64,000 bases of DNA, from the NCBI RefSeq assembly GCF_000309385.1, contig NZ_JH976537.1:4875136-4939135 (forward strand). The letters run 5' to 3'. Both the position numbers and the translations under genes were made by a program. The DNA comes from Nodosilinea nodulosa PCC 7104. GTDB lineage: Bacteria; Cyanobacteriota; Cyanobacteriia; Phormidesmidales; Phormidesmidaceae. This document shows positions 35,863 to 45,658 of the stretch, piece by piece (position 1 is the first letter of the stretch; each line of letters starts with the position of its first letter). The notes beneath the pieces were generated by a model. It worked only from the letters and a program-made list of their open reading frames with translations, ran no database searches and was not told the origin of the DNA.

Positions 35863-38800
35863 ATGGCCGCTCTCTCAAATTCAGATTTTTCCGTCGCCAG
35901 CGGCCGCAACGAATCCTCAGCCCCCGCTGCTTCCCAGTTCTTTGCCTCCGGCGACCTCAGCGCCTCCTGCGTGGGCGATTTGGTCGACGCGCTGCCCGCC
36001 GTGCTCACCCCCCAGACCTCGATTCGGGAGGCGGTACAGGTGATGCAGGCGCAGGCGCTGAACTGTGTGGTGGTAGCCGAAGGGAGCACCATTGCGGGGC
36101 TGTTTACTGAGCAGGAGGTGCTCGATGGCGTGGCCGCTGGGATCGACCCCACCGCTCCCATTGGCTCAGGCCGACTGCCCCCCGGCCCTATTCTTCGCCC
36201 TGAAAATGGCCTTGCCACAGCGTTTCAGGCATTGCAGGCCGCCCATTGCCACTACCTGCTGGTGGTGGATGAACAGGGCCAAATCTGCGGGCTAGTACCG
36301 CGCCAGCGACTTGAGCGGGCGATGGCCGACCGTCCTGCCCACCGGCTGGAGGAGCCAGCCCTCGACGAACCCGATACCCATCCTCGGCACCTGACCCGCG
36401 ATCGCGGCCTGACCCCCGATCGCGGCCTGACGGTTCTGACCAATATTCACTACCAGCTGCTGGGGCTGGAGGGGGAAAATCGGCTGCGGGTGCTGGGCCG
36501 CTGCCTGAAGCTGCTGGGCACAGCCAGCCAGGCGATCGGGGCGGCTTTGTTTGAGACCCACCTTGGCAGCGACGGCAAAACCCTCACCAGCCTGCGGGCG
36601 GCTTGGCAATCGGCCGGGGCCGTCAAGCTGGATCAGGGTAGCCTGCAAAATCTGCCCATGGGCCAGCTGCAGCGGTGGCACGAGATGCTCGCTCGGGGCG
36701 GGCTGCTGATCGGAGCGATCGGCAGCTTTCCGGCAGCGGAACAGCCGCTGCTACGCACCCTGGGGGGCGACACCGTGCTGATACTGCCCCTGCGCTGCCA
36801 CGGTCAATATTTTGGTTTTTTGGTGTTTAGCCGCGCCCCCGACCACCCCGGCGGCGATCGCGCTGAGCGACGGGCTGCCTGGTCGTCAACCGCCGTCAGG
36901 TTGCTGCGCGCCGCCTCCATGAGTCTGTCGCTGGCCTGCGAGCAGCACACTATGCAGTCGTGCCTGCGCCAGACCCAGAGCGCCTTTGCCAGCCTGTTTC
37001 ACCACAGCCCTGACCCGATGGCGGTGACCACCTTTCCCGATGGCCGCCATTTGCTGGTGAACGCCAGCTATGCCCGCTGGCTGGGGCGTTCGATTATCGA
37101 TATTGTGGGCCGCCGCCCGGCCGATCTGGGCCTGGTGCACGATCGGCGGCAGTTTGCCCATCTGCGCCGACAGATCCGCGATCGCGGCAGCATCAAAAAT
37201 ATTGAGATCGACTCGCGCCTGGCCGACGGTCAGCCCCACACCCTGCTGGTATCCTCGGAGCTGACCCAGCTCAACGATCAGACCTGCCTGCTCTCCGTTG
37301 GCAAAGACATTACCGAGCGCAAAGCCATACTGGCCACCCTGCGCGCCGCCGAAGCCCGATTCAGGGCGATTTTTGAGCAAATCAACGTGGGTATCTGCCA
37401 GGCTGACCTAACCGGCAAGCTGGTGGATGCCAACCCCGGCATCTGCCGCATGCTGGGCTTTAGCCGCGACGAAATGCTGGCCAAAAACTTTGCTGACTTC
37501 ACCCATCCCGACGATTTGGCCCTCGACTTGCAGTACTACCATCGCCTGCTAGCCGGTGAACTCAGTTCCTTTACCATTGAGAAGCGCTACTGCCAGAAGA
37601 GCGGCGGGGTGGTCTGGGTAGCGCTGACGGTGTGTCTGGTGCGCGATGGCGACGGTCAGCCGCTGTTTAGCATTGGAGTGTCCCAAGACATTAGCGATCG
37701 CAAGCAGGAAGAGGTCGAGCGCCAGGTGGCTGAGCGGGCCTTACAAAGCTCCCACCAGCGCATCAACAACATTCTAGAGAGCATCACCGAAGCCTTTTTT
37801 GCCCTCGATCAAAACTGGCAATTTATCTACCTCAACCAGCGGGCCGAGCAGTTTTTGCAGCGATCGCGCCACGGCGTGCTGGGCCAAAATCTGTGGTACG
37901 AGTTTCCTGAGGTGCTGGGTACCCAGATGTCTAAAGCGCTGCGCCGGGCCATGGTAGAGCGGGTCAGCCTCACCTTTGAGGAATACATGGCCCACTCCGA
38001 CAGCTGGTGCGAGTTCCATGTGTACCCGACCCAGGAGGGGCTGGCGGTGTACTTTCAAGATGTCACCAGCCGCAGGCGAGCCTACGAGCAGATCGAACAC
38101 CAAATTCGCCGCGAACAGGCCCTAAATCGGGTCATTCAAGTCATTCGTCAGTCGCTCGAACTCGACAGCATTTTTGACACCGCCGCCCGCGAAATTGCTC
38201 ACCTGCTTCAGGCTGACCACGTCGATATTCAGATGTACCTGCCCGCCGATGAGCGCTGGCGAGTGGTCGCCGAGCACCGGGCCAACCCGGCGCTGCCCAG
38301 CCTGCTCTATCGCACCATTGCCGACCCGGAGAGGGGCTCGCCCCAGACCGACCTGGTGCAGCTCAACGCGGCCGTTGCTCCCCACGAACTGCTCGACGCC
38401 CTGCCCGGTGGCTGGCTGCTGGCCCCGCTCTACCTCAGCTATCCCCGGCCCTGGGGTCGGCTGGGTATTCACCGCCAGGCGCCCGACCCTGAGCCGTGGA
38501 AAACCGCCGACATTGAGCTGGTGCAAACCGTGGCCGATCAGCTGGCGATCGCCGTGCAGCAGGCCCAAACCCTGGCCCAGGCCCAGCGCGAGCTGCGCCA
38601 GCGCCAGCGGGCCGAGAGCCGCCTCAAAGAGGCCCAGCGCATTGCCCACACCGGCAGCTGGGAGCTGCACCTGCCCAGCCAGCGACTGCTCTGGTCGGAG
38701 GAGATGTTTCGCATCTATGGCCTCAGCCCCCGGCCTGTGCCTCTGTCGCTGGAGGAACAGCTAGCTGCCCTCGAACCCGGCGATCGCCCCCTGTGGCAGC

Positions 38801-40299
38801 AGCAGTTAGCCGCCGCCAGCCACACTGGCCAGCCGATCAATCTTGAGGGTGCCATTCTGCACCCCGACGGTCGCCGTCGATTTGTGCAGCTGCTGGGGCA
38901 GCCCCAGCGCAACGCCCAGGGGGCGGTAACCAGCCTGGTGGGCACCCTTACCGATATTACCGATCGCAAGCTGATCGAAGACCGCCTGGCCTACGAAGCC
39001 CTGCACGACCCCCTGACCGGATCGCCCAACCGAGCCTTTTTCATGGAGCAGCTGAGCGGAGCGGTGGCCGCCGCCAAGGCGTCTAAGGCGATTCTCTTTG
39101 CGGTGCTGTTCCTCGATCTCGATCGCTTCAAGGTGATCAACGACAGCCTCGGCCATCTGGTGGGCGACCAGCTGCTGATTGAGTGCGCCCACCGCCTCGG
39201 TTCGGTGGTGCGCGAGGTCGATCTGGTAGCCCGCCTGGGAGGCGATGAATTTGCCATTTTGCTCAACTCCATCACCACCATTGACGATGCCCTGGGCGTG
39301 GCCGATCGCATTCACGAGGTCCTGCAAAGGCCGCTGGTGCTGGAAGGCAGGGAAATCTTTATCAGCGCCAGCGTGGGCATTGCCTCCAACCTGACCGGAG
39401 CCGTGGAGGCGGTCGACTTTTTGCGCGATGCCGATACCGCCATGTATCGGGCCAAGGAGAACGGTCGGGGGCAGTCGGCCCTGTTTGACCCCGCCATGTA
39501 CGAGCAGGTGGCCACCCGCCTCACCCTCGAAAATGACCTCCAGCGAGCCATCGATCGCCAGGAGCTGGCCCTGCACTATCAGCCCATTGTCGAGCTGGCC
39601 CACCATCGGCTGATCGGCTTTGAGGCCCTGGTGCGCTGGCACCATCCCCGCTGGGGGTTAATTCCGCCCAGCACCTTCATTCCCCTGGCCGAAGAAACCG
39701 GGCTGATTCTGGCCATCGGCGAATGGACTCAGCGGTTGGCCTGTCAGCAGCTTCAGCAGTGGCGACAGCATCTGCCCGCCGACCAAGACTTAGTGATTAG
39801 CGTCAACCTGTCGGTGAAGCAGTTTGCCAGCCCCCGCCTGATCGACACCATTGACGAAGCCCTGGCCGCCAGCCGTCTCACCAGCGACTCCCTGCGCCTC
39901 GAAATTACCGAAAGCGCCCTGATCGAAAATCCCCAAACCGCCGAGCGGATTCTGACCGCCCTGCGCGATCGCGGCATTCAGCTGGGCATCGACGACTTTG
40001 GCACCGGTTACTCCTCGCTGAGCATGGTGCACCAGTTCCCGATGCAGATTCTCAAGATCGACCGATCTTTTATTCAGTCTATGGGGGCCGACCCGCGCGG
40101 GGTGGCCATGGTGCAGGCCATTTTGGCCCTGGCCCGGAGTTTGGGTATGGCGGCGATCGCCGAAGGGGTCGAAACCCAGGCCCAGCTCGAACGGCTGCGC
40201 CAGCTGGGCTGCCCCTACGCCCAGGGCTACTGGTTCTCTAAACCGCTGCCCGCCCCCGAGGCCGAGCAGCTATTGGTGAGCTGGCCCCGGCCAGAATGA
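35863..40299 (+). CDS. Multi-sensor c-di-GMP signalling protein (CBS-GAF-PASx3-GAF-PAS-GGDEF-EAL)
   Basis: A 1478-residue cytoplasmic protein. Approximate order: CBS pair (36-160), GAF-like (190-350), PAS (374-490), PAS (494-620), PAS (628-735), GAF (745-910), PAS (920-1035), GGDEF (1040-1205), EAL (1215-1475). The diguanylate cyclase motif is exactly GGDEF near 1126, with an RxxD inhibitory site (REVD) five residues before it. The phosphodiesterase domain has EALVRW near 1252, DDFGTGYSS and the late AEGVE motif. Both catalytic sites look intact, so net activity must depend on the sensors. ATG at 35863 chosen; a GTG three codons upstream is possible. Confidence 0.93.
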   Translation: MAALSNSDFSVASGRNESSAPAASQFFASGDLSASCVGDLVDALPAVLTPQTSIREAVQVMQAQALNCVVVAEGSTIAGLFTEQEVLDGVAAGIDPTAPIGSGRLPPGPILRPENGLATAFQALQAAHCHYLLVVDEQGQICGLVPRQRLERAMADRPAHRLEEPALDEPDTHPRHLTRDRGLTPDRGLTVLTNIHYQLLGLEGENRLRVLGRCLKLLGTASQAIGAALFETHLGSDGKTLTSLRAAWQSAGAVKLDQGSLQNLPMGQLQRWHEMLARGGLLIGAIGSFPAAEQPLLRTLGGDTVLILPLRCHGQYFGFLVFSRAPDHPGGDRAERRAAWSSTAVRLLRAASMSLSLACEQHTMQSCLRQTQSAFASLFHHSPDPMAVTTFPDGRHLLVNASYARWLGRSIIDIVGRRPADLGLVHDRRQFAHLRRQIRDRGSIKNIEIDSRLADGQPHTLLVSSELTQLNDQTCLLSVGKDITERKAILATLRAAEARFRAIFEQINVGICQADLTGKLVDANPGICRMLGFSRDEMLAKNFADFTHPDDLALDLQYYHRLLAGELSSFTIEKRYCQKSGGVVWVALTVCLVRDGDGQPLFSIGVSQDISDRKQEEVERQVAERALQSSHQRINNILESITEAFFALDQNWQFIYLNQRAEQFLQRSRHGVLGQNLWYEFPEVLGTQMSKALRRAMVERVSLTFEEYMAHSDSWCEFHVYPTQEGLAVYFQDVTSRRRAYEQIEHQIRREQALNRVIQVIRQSLELDSIFDTAAREIAHLLQADHVDIQMYLPADERWRVVAEHRANPALPSLLYRTIADPERGSPQTDLVQLNAAVAPHELLDALPGGWLLAPLYLSYPRPWGRLGIHRQAPDPEPWKTADIELVQTVADQLAIAVQQAQTLAQAQRELRQRQRAESRLKEAQRIAHTGSWELHLPSQRLLWSEEMFRIYGLSPRPVPLSLEEQLAALEPGDRPLWQQQLAAASHTGQPINLEGAILHPDGRRRFVQLLGQPQRNAQGAVTSLVGTLTDITDRKLIEDRLAYEALHDPLTGSPNRAFFMEQLSGAVAAAKASKAILFAVLFLDLDRFKVINDSLGHLVGDQLLIECAHRLGSVVREVDLVARLGGDEFAILLNSITTIDDALGVADRIHEVLQRPLVLEGREIFISASVGIASNLTGAVEAVDFLRDADTAMYRAKENGRGQSALFDPAMYEQVATRLTLENDLQRAIDRQELALHYQPIVELAHHRLIGFEALVRWHHPRWGLIPPSTFIPLAEETGLILAIGEWTQRLACQQLQQWRQHLPADQDLVISVNLSVKQFASPRLIDTIDEALAASRLTSDSLRLEITESALIENPQTAERILTALRDRGIQLGIDDFGTGYSSLSMVHQFPMQILKIDRSFIQSMGADPRGVAMVQAILALARSLGMAAIAEGVETQAQLERLRQLGCPYAQGYWFSKPLPAPEAEQLLVSWPRPE

Positions 40300-40371
40300 A
40301 TCCAAGGCTACACGGGATCCAAAACAACTGTGCCTATACTGAAGGCGACCTCCGCTCCCTGGGCTATTGCC

Positions 40372-41811
40372 ATGGCACCTTCTCTAGAACCCCTCGCCCG
40401 GCGCACCAAGATTGTGGCTACCATTGGCCCTGCTAGCCGTTCCAAAGCCATCCTCAAGCAGATGGTCGAAGCGGGCATGAACGTAGCCCGCCTCAACTTT
40501 TCCCACGGCAGCTACGATGACCACGCCCGCACGATCGCCCTGCTGCGCGAAGTCGCCCAGGAGCACGACGCCCCGATCACCCTGCTGCAAGATCTCCAGG
40601 GGCCAAAAATTCGCGTCGGCCCGCTGCCCAACGGCCCCATAGAGCTAACCGACGGCACCACCGTAGCGCTGGTGCCCCTCGATCAGGTCGCGGCTGTCCC
40701 CGGCGGCATCGGCATTGACTACCCCTACCTGGCCGAAGAGGCCCAGCCGGGCATGCAGATTTTGCTCGACGACGGGCTGCTGGAACTCCAGGTAGAAGCC
40801 GTCGGCGATGCTAAGGTGATCTGCCGCGTAGTCCAGGGGGGGCTGCTCAAAAGCCGCAAGGGGGTCAACCTGCCTGAGCTCAACCTGCGCCTGCCCTCCC
40901 TGACCGAAAAAGACAGGCAAGACGTGGCGTTTGGCGTTTCCCAGGGGGTCGATATTGTCTCGCTGAGTTTCGTGCGCCAGGCCCAGGACATTCTCACCCT
41001 GAAGGACCTGCTGGCGGAGCTGGGAGCCAGCCATACTCCCGTGCTGGCCAAAATTGAAAAACCCCAGGCGATCCAAAACCTGGCAGACATTCTAGATGTC
41101 GTCGATGCCGTGATGGTGGCTCGGGGCGACCTGGGGGTTGAAATGCGGGCCGAAAAGGTGCCCATGCTGCAAAAGCACATCATTCGGGAGTGCAACAGCC
41201 GCTGCATTCCGGTGATTACCGCCACTCAGATGCTGGAGAGCATGATTCAAAATCCGCGACCCACTCGGGCCGAGGCCAGCGATGTGGCCAACGCCATTCT
41301 CGACGGCACCGATGCGGTGATGCTGTCGGGGGAGTCGGCGGTGGGGGCTTTTCCGGTGCGAGCGGTGACAATGCTGGCCCGCATCGCCACCGATGTGGAG
41401 CAAGATCTACAGGTGATTAATCAACCCGCCGCCCTTAGTGACGAAACCCACGCCCTCAGCGAAGCGCTCAACGCCATCGACCAGACCCTCGACCTCAAGT
41501 ACATCGTCTGCTTTACCGAAACCGGCTACACCGCCACCATTGCCTCCGGTGAGCGGCCCAACGCCATGGTGGTCGCCTGTACGCCGATTGCCTCGGTCTA
41601 TCACTGGATGAACCTGATCTGGGGCGTCAAGCCGATCTTGCTGGAGGGCTTTCCGGACAGTTTCGAGGCGATGGTGACCGCTGCGGAGAACAGCCTGCGA
41701 TCGCGCCACCTGATCGCCCCCGGCGACAAACTGCTGGTGATGGGCGGCGTGCCCGCCAATACCCCCAAGGGCACCAACTTCCTCAAAATTCACACCGTCG
41801 GAGGGCAATAA
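40372..41811 (+). CDS. pyk: Pyruvate kinase
   Basis: A 479-residue glycolytic enzyme converting PEP and ADP to pyruvate and [34 protein letters not shown], the lysine motif [24 protein letters not shown] and the helix [11 protein letters not shown] are all complete. The C-terminal domain ends in [15 protein letters not shown], so this is the short form without the extra PEP-utilising domain found in some cyanobacterial and Bacillus enzymes. The ATG at 40372 matches the family; an in-frame GTG at 40330 would add 14 residues. Confidence 0.96.
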   Translation: MAPSLEPLARRTKIVATIGPASRSKAILKQMVEAGMNVARLNFSHGSYDDHARTIALLREVAQEHDAPITLLQDLQGPKIRVGPLPNGPIELTDGTTVALVPLDQVAAVPGGIGIDYPYLAEEAQPGMQILLDDGLLELQVEAVGDAKVICRVVQGGLLKSRKGVNLPELNLRLPSLTEKDRQDVAFGVSQGVDIVSLSFVRQAQDILTLKDLLAELGASHTPVLAKIEKPQAIQNLADILDVVDAVMVARGDLGVEMRAEKVPMLQKHIIRECNSRCIPVITATQMLESMIQNPRPTRAEASDVANAILDGTDAVMLSGESAVGAFPVRAVTMLARIATDVEQDLQVINQPAALSDETHALSEALNAIDQTLDLKYIVCFTETGYTATIASGERPNAMVVACTPIASVYHWMNLIWGVKPILLEGFPDSFEAMVTAAENSLRSRHLIAPGDKLLVMGGVPANTPKGTNFLKIHTVGGQ

Positions 41812-41907
41812 CTCCGTGGGTACAGGCCTGCATCTGGGGGGCGGGGCGATCGCCTCTGGGGTAGGAATTGTAGCTGGGCAGAGGCGCTGAGGCGAGCCGC
41901 CCAACCG

Positions 41908-42186
41908 CTAGCTCGCCTCAGCGATGTCTTGATTGATCAGGTCCTGCACGTGGGCCGGCTGAAGCTGAAGCCAGTCAATGATTTGGTTTAAATTCCAGCC
42001 CCTGTGCTGGGCGATCGCGCGGATATGGGCCAGCGTAATGGTCGGCGAAGGTTCGGTAAGCCAGGCTCTAATCACATGTCGCGGTACTTGCAGCGTAGTT
42101 TCTGCACCCTGGTTTTCAGGGTTATTTAGCTCTTGCTTAAGCCACTCTAGTAGAGCCTCAGTATTCCAGGGATAGTAATTTTGCAT
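41908..42186 (-). CDS. Small helical protein of unknown function
   Basis: A 92-residue protein. The part VPRHVIRAWLTEPSPTITLAHIRAIAQHRGWNLNQIIDWLQL resembles a helix-turn-helix-like fold of the type found in small cyanobacterial proteins, but I cannot name a family. The ATG at 42186 is preferred over an upstream GTG at 42216. It lies downstream of urtE on the same strand, separated by about 250 bases; cotranscription is not assured. Confidence 0.5.
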   Translation of the reverse strand: MQNYYPWNTEALLEWLKQELNNPENQGAETTLQVPRHVIRAWLTEPSPTITLAHIRAIAQHRGWNLNQIIDWLQLQPAHVQDLINQDIAEAS

Positions 42187-42435
42187 CGGGGCCGACTTTC
42201 TATAGCTTTTAGGCACTAGGTCAAAAACTCAGTCAGTACCGACGATAAAGCCCAAATGTGACAACTGTGTGACTGACGAGAGGGAAATGCTATCTCCGCC
42301 CGATCGCCGCCGCCCAGGCCCAAATTCATGCCCCAAATCAGTCACACCCGCGCGCAAACCCACGGCAAATACGCTGGGTCGTCTCATCCTCTACTGTCTT
42401 CCCCCAGGGTGAGATACCGCGATGCCCCACCGCGA

Positions 42436-43188
42436 CTACACCGCCAGAAACTCCTGGATGATGTCGTTGGTGAGTTCGCTGGTGGGGCCGTTGGCCACAA
42501 TTCCCCCCCGCTGCATGGCGTAGTAGTAGTCGGCCTGACGCACGAAGTGCAAATGCTGCTCTACCAGCAGGACTGAAATGCCCGTGGTTTTAATGATTTT
42601 TTTCACCGCCGCCTCGATGTCCAGAATAATCGAGGGCTGAATGCCTTCGGTGGGCTCATCGAGCACGAGCAGCTTGGGCTGGCCCATAATGGCGCGGGCG
42701 ATCGCCAGCTGCTGCTGCTGCCCCCCGCTGAGGTCGCCCCCCATGCGATCGAGCATGGTCTTGAGCACCGGGAACAGCTCGTAAATCTCTTCGGGCACCT
42801 CCTTGACGGCTTTGCCCCGGCTGCCCAAAGCTTCCTGACCAATAATTAGGTTTTCCCTTACCGTCAGCCGGGGAATCACCTCCCGGCCCTGGGGCACATA
42901 GCCAATGCCCAGGCGAGCGCGGCGATCGGGCGGCAGGTTGTTCACCACCTGCCCCTCAAAGCGAATCTCTCCGGTGCGAGGTCGCAACACGCCCATGATG
43001 TTTTTGAGCATGGTGGTCTTGCCTACGCCGTTGCGGCCAATCAGGCACACCATCTGGCCCTTGGGAATGGTCATGCTCACATCCCGCAGGATATGGCTTT
43101 CACCGTAGTAGAAGTTGAGCCCCGAGATTTCGACCATGGGGGCGGTCATGGGATCTTGCAGGGCGGGGGAGGGGAGGGTGGTGGTCAT
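42436..43188 (-). CDS. urtE: Urea ABC transporter ATPase UrtE
   Basis: A 250-residue ATPase of the high-affinity urea importer, LivF-like. Walker A IGRNGVGKTTMLKNI, Q-loop YVPQGREVIPRLTVREN, signature LSGGQQQQLAIARA and Walker B LLVLDEPTEGIQPSII are complete. The phrase MGGDLSGGQQQQLAIARAIM is characteristic of UrtE. The annotated ATG adds 17 residues before the first conserved strand; an ATG at 43137 (MVEISGLN) matches typical family starts. Last gene of urtABCDE; the 126-base gap to urtD is filled by a G/C-rich tract. Confidence 0.95.
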   Translation of the reverse strand: MTTTLPSPALQDPMTAPMVEISGLNFYYGESHILRDVSMTIPKGQMVCLIGRNGVGKTTMLKNIMGVLRPRTGEIRFEGQVVNNLPPDRRARLGIGYVPQGREVIPRLTVRENLIIGQEALGSRGKAVKEVPEEIYELFPVLKTMLDRMGGDLSGGQQQQLAIARAIMGQPKLLVLDEPTEGIQPSIILDIEAAVKKIIKTTGISVLLVEQHLHFVRQADYYYAMQRGGIVANGPTSELTNDIIQEFLAV

Positions 43189-43314
43189 GGGGCAAGGAGT
43201 GGATGGGCGATGGGGTGGATGGGTGATGTAGGGGGTGGGGGAGTAGGGGGGGAGGTGGGGAAGACGGAATGGCTCAACAAAGCATCACTCCATCACCCCA
43301 TCACTCCTTGCCCC
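43189..43314. repeat. G/C-rich tandem-like tract between urtD and urtE
   Basis: On the minus strand it reads as degenerate CCCCTACTCCCCCACC- and CATCACCCCATC-like units. Its position inside an operon shows that these tracts are not confined to gene ends or terminators. Confidence 0.55.
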
Positions 43315-44445
43315 CTACCCGCGCGCGGCCAATTCTTCCAATGCGGCGGCTTCCAGGCGGCTGACGGTCTCGGGCGGCAGGCCCAGCATGCCGAGCAACT
43401 TTTGGTAGACCACCGCTTCGCTCTGGTTGATCTGGTTGGAGCTGATTACCTCGTAGCTGAGCATCAGGGCTTCTTCGCGCTGGGACTGGGTGGTGAGTTG
43501 GGGCACCAGCTCCTCTAGCGGAATTTCTTTGGCTAGCAGATTGGTGAGATCGTCCCGCAGGCTGGCCTGGTCCTCTGGGCTGTGGGCAAACTTGCGGCTG
43601 AGGCGATCGAGAATGACCTGCTGCTGCACATCGGCAAAGTTATCGTCGGCCCAGGCCATGGTGGCGGCAATGCGCAGCAGCAGCATTTGCTCGGGGGTGA
43701 GGGTGGTCTCTTTGCCCAGGTAGACCTCAATGACTTTGGGATCATTTTGCACCTGGTCCATGGTGCCTTCAAACAGCACGCTGCCCTGGTGCAGCACGGT
43801 GACCTGGCGGGCAATCTGGCGCACAAACTCCATGTCGTGCTCAATCACCACAATGGAGTGGCTTTCGGCCAGCGACATCAGCAGCTTGCCGGTTTGCTCG
43901 GTTTCTTCATCGGTGAGGCCAGCTACGGGTTCATCGACCAGCAGCAGATCGGGCGACTGGGCCACCAGCATGCCGATTTCAAGCCACTGCTTTTCGCCGT
44001 GGGAAAGCAGCGCCGCAGGCACATCGGCTTTGTGGTCCAGGCCGATGGTTTCGAGCAGCCCGCCGACGGTGCGCTTCTCGGCGGTGGGCGTCTTTTTAAA
44101 CAGGGTGGCAAAGATGTTTTTCTCGCGGTTGCAGGAAAGCTCCAGGTTTTCGCGGGGGGTGAGGTTGAGGTACACCCGTGGGGTCTGGAACTTGCGGCCT
44201 ATGCCCAGACGGGCGATCTCGTGCTCTTTGTACTTGCGCAGGTCTTGACCTTTAAAGTAAGCGACGCCCTCGGTGGGCTTGGTTTTGCCGGTAATGACGT
44301 CTAAAAAGGTGGTTTTGCCCGCGCCGTTGGGGCCAATGATCACCCGCAGCTCGCCCTCATCCATGCTGAAGTTGAGGTTATTGATCGCCTTAAAGCCATC
44401 AAAGCTAACGGTAACGTCTTGAATATCGAGGACTTTGGTGCTCAC
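43315..44445 (-). CDS. urtD: Urea ABC transporter ATPase UrtD with C-terminal TerB-like domain
   Basis: A 376-residue protein. Residues 1-245 are a normal UrtD (LivG-like): Walker A GPNGAGKTTFLDV, GRKFQTPRVYLNLTPREN, signature LSHGEKQWLEIGM, Walker B LLLVDEPVAGLTDEE. Residues 250-376 are an added helical domain: LRIAATMAWADDNFADVQQQV, LLAKEIPLEELV, EALMLSYEVISSNQINQSE and LGMLGLP. The repeated 'acidic turn then Glu' pattern in two halves is that of the TerB/DUF533 family. UrtD is usually about 250 residues, so the domain is an extension. Start is a GTG with AAGGAG 11 bases upstream. Confidence 0.93.
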   Translation of the reverse strand: MSTKVLDIQDVTVSFDGFKAINNLNFSMDEGELRVIIGPNGAGKTTFLDVITGKTKPTEGVAYFKGQDLRKYKEHEIARLGIGRKFQTPRVYLNLTPRENLELSCNREKNIFATLFKKTPTAEKRTVGGLLETIGLDHKADVPAALLSHGEKQWLEIGMLVAQSPDLLLVDEPVAGLTDEETEQTGKLLMSLAESHSIVVIEHDMEFVRQIARQVTVLHQGSVLFEGTMDQVQNDPKVIEVYLGKETTLTPEQMLLLRIAATMAWADDNFADVQQQVILDRLSRKFAHSPEDQASLRDDLTNLLAKEIPLEELVPQLTTQSQREEALMLSYEVISSNQINQSEAVVYQKLLGMLGLPPETVSRLEAAALEELAARG

Positions 44446-44475
44446 GGGGGTCAGGTCTCCTTCGGGTTCCGGCGT

Positions 44476-45654
44476 CTACTTCTCTGCAAATTCGGGGGTT
44501 TCGGTAATGGCTTCTGCCTCTGGGGTATCGTCCAGGTAGGGCAGATCGGTAGGGGCAAGACCCAGCGCTTTGCTGACCGCAGCGCCGAAACTGCGGCGAC
44601 CCCAGCCAATGATGCCGTCGGGTAGCGTGGTAACCACAATCAAAAACAAGGCCCCCTGAAAGAACAGCCAAACGTCGGGAAAGCGCTCGCTGAGAAGACT
44701 GCGGGCCATGTTGACCAACACCGCACCCAGCATGGCCCCAACCAGTGTGGCCCGCCCGCCCACGGCCACCCAGATCACCATCTCAATGGAGAAGGCGATA
44801 TCCATGAACTGGGGCGAAATAATCCCCGACTGCACCGTGTAGAGCGCGCCGGCAATACCCGCGATCGCCCCTGAGACGGCAAACACCAGCACCTTAAAGG
44901 CCGTTGGGTCGTAGCCTGAAAAGCGCACCCGGTTTTCGTCGTCGCGAATGGCGACCAGCATGCGGCCAAAGCGCCCGCTGGTGAGCCAGCGGCAGAGAGC
45001 GTACATGGCCACCAGGGCCACCACCGTAGTGATGTAAAAGACCATCCGCATGCTGTCGCTGCCCACCTCTTGACCCATAAACACTGAGGTCGAGGTCTTG
45101 AGGCCGTTGGTGCCGTTGATCAGCTTTTGCTGACCGTTGAAGAAGTTGTAGAACACCACCAGGGCGGCCTGGGTCAAAATTGAGAAGTAAACGCCGCGAA
45201 TGCGGTTGCGAAACACCAGATAGCCCAGCAGCCCCGCCACGATCGCCGGGATGACGAAGATCGCCAGCAGGGTAAACGGAAAGGAGTTAAACGGCTGCCA
45301 AAACCAGGGCAGCTCGGTTACCCCGTAGAGGCCAAAGAAGTCGGGCAGCTGCCCTTCGCCCAGGGTATTGAGCTCCAGATACATGGCAAAGGCATAGCCG
45401 CCGAGGGCAAAAAAGATGCCGTGGCCCAGGCTGAGCAGGCCGGTAAAGCCCCAAATCAGGTCGATGCCCAGGGCAACAATGGCCAGGGCCAAAAAGCGCC
45501 CCACCAGGTTAAGCCGAAACCCCGACAGCAGCAGCGGCAAAACCAGGACGAGGAAGAGGGCGATCGCAACGACCGCCACAATCTCAATCGTAAGCTTGCG
45601 CTTTTGGCTGGCCTTGGCGGCGCGGCGTGGTTGAACTGCAACGTCTGTAGTCAT
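44476..45654 (-). CDS. urtC: Urea ABC transporter permease UrtC
   Basis: A 392-residue LivM-like permease with about ten hydrophobic segments. After a basic N-terminus (RRAAKASQKRKL) the first helix spans about 24-44; LIWGFTGLLSLGHGIFFALGGYA, VYFSILTQAALVVFYNFFNGQQKLINGTNGL and FFQGALFLIVVTTLPDGIIG are diagnostic for UrtC. The ATG at 45654 lies four bases past the urtB stop, indicating translational coupling; an upstream in-frame start at 45723 would overlap urtB and is not used. Confidence 0.95.
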   Translation of the reverse strand: MTTDVAVQPRRAAKASQKRKLTIEIVAVVAIALFLVLVLPLLLSGFRLNLVGRFLALAIVALGIDLIWGFTGLLSLGHGIFFALGGYAFAMYLELNTLGEGQLPDFFGLYGVTELPWFWQPFNSFPFTLLAIFVIPAIVAGLLGYLVFRNRIRGVYFSILTQAALVVFYNFFNGQQKLINGTNGLKTSTSVFMGQEVGSDSMRMVFYITTVVALVAMYALCRWLTSGRFGRMLVAIRDDENRVRFSGYDPTAFKVLVFAVSGAIAGIAGALYTVQSGIISPQFMDIAFSIEMVIWVAVGGRATLVGAMLGAVLVNMARSLLSERFPDVWLFFQGALFLIVVTTLPDGIIGWGRRSFGAAVSKALGLAPTDLPYLDDTPEAEAITETPEFAEK

Positions 45655-45658
45655 AGCC

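Noticed and set aside
42195-42300. TGTGAC-type tandem words upstream of the small gene at 41908-42186 as a CRP site
   Set aside because: Spacing does not give the 22-bp CRP palindrome.
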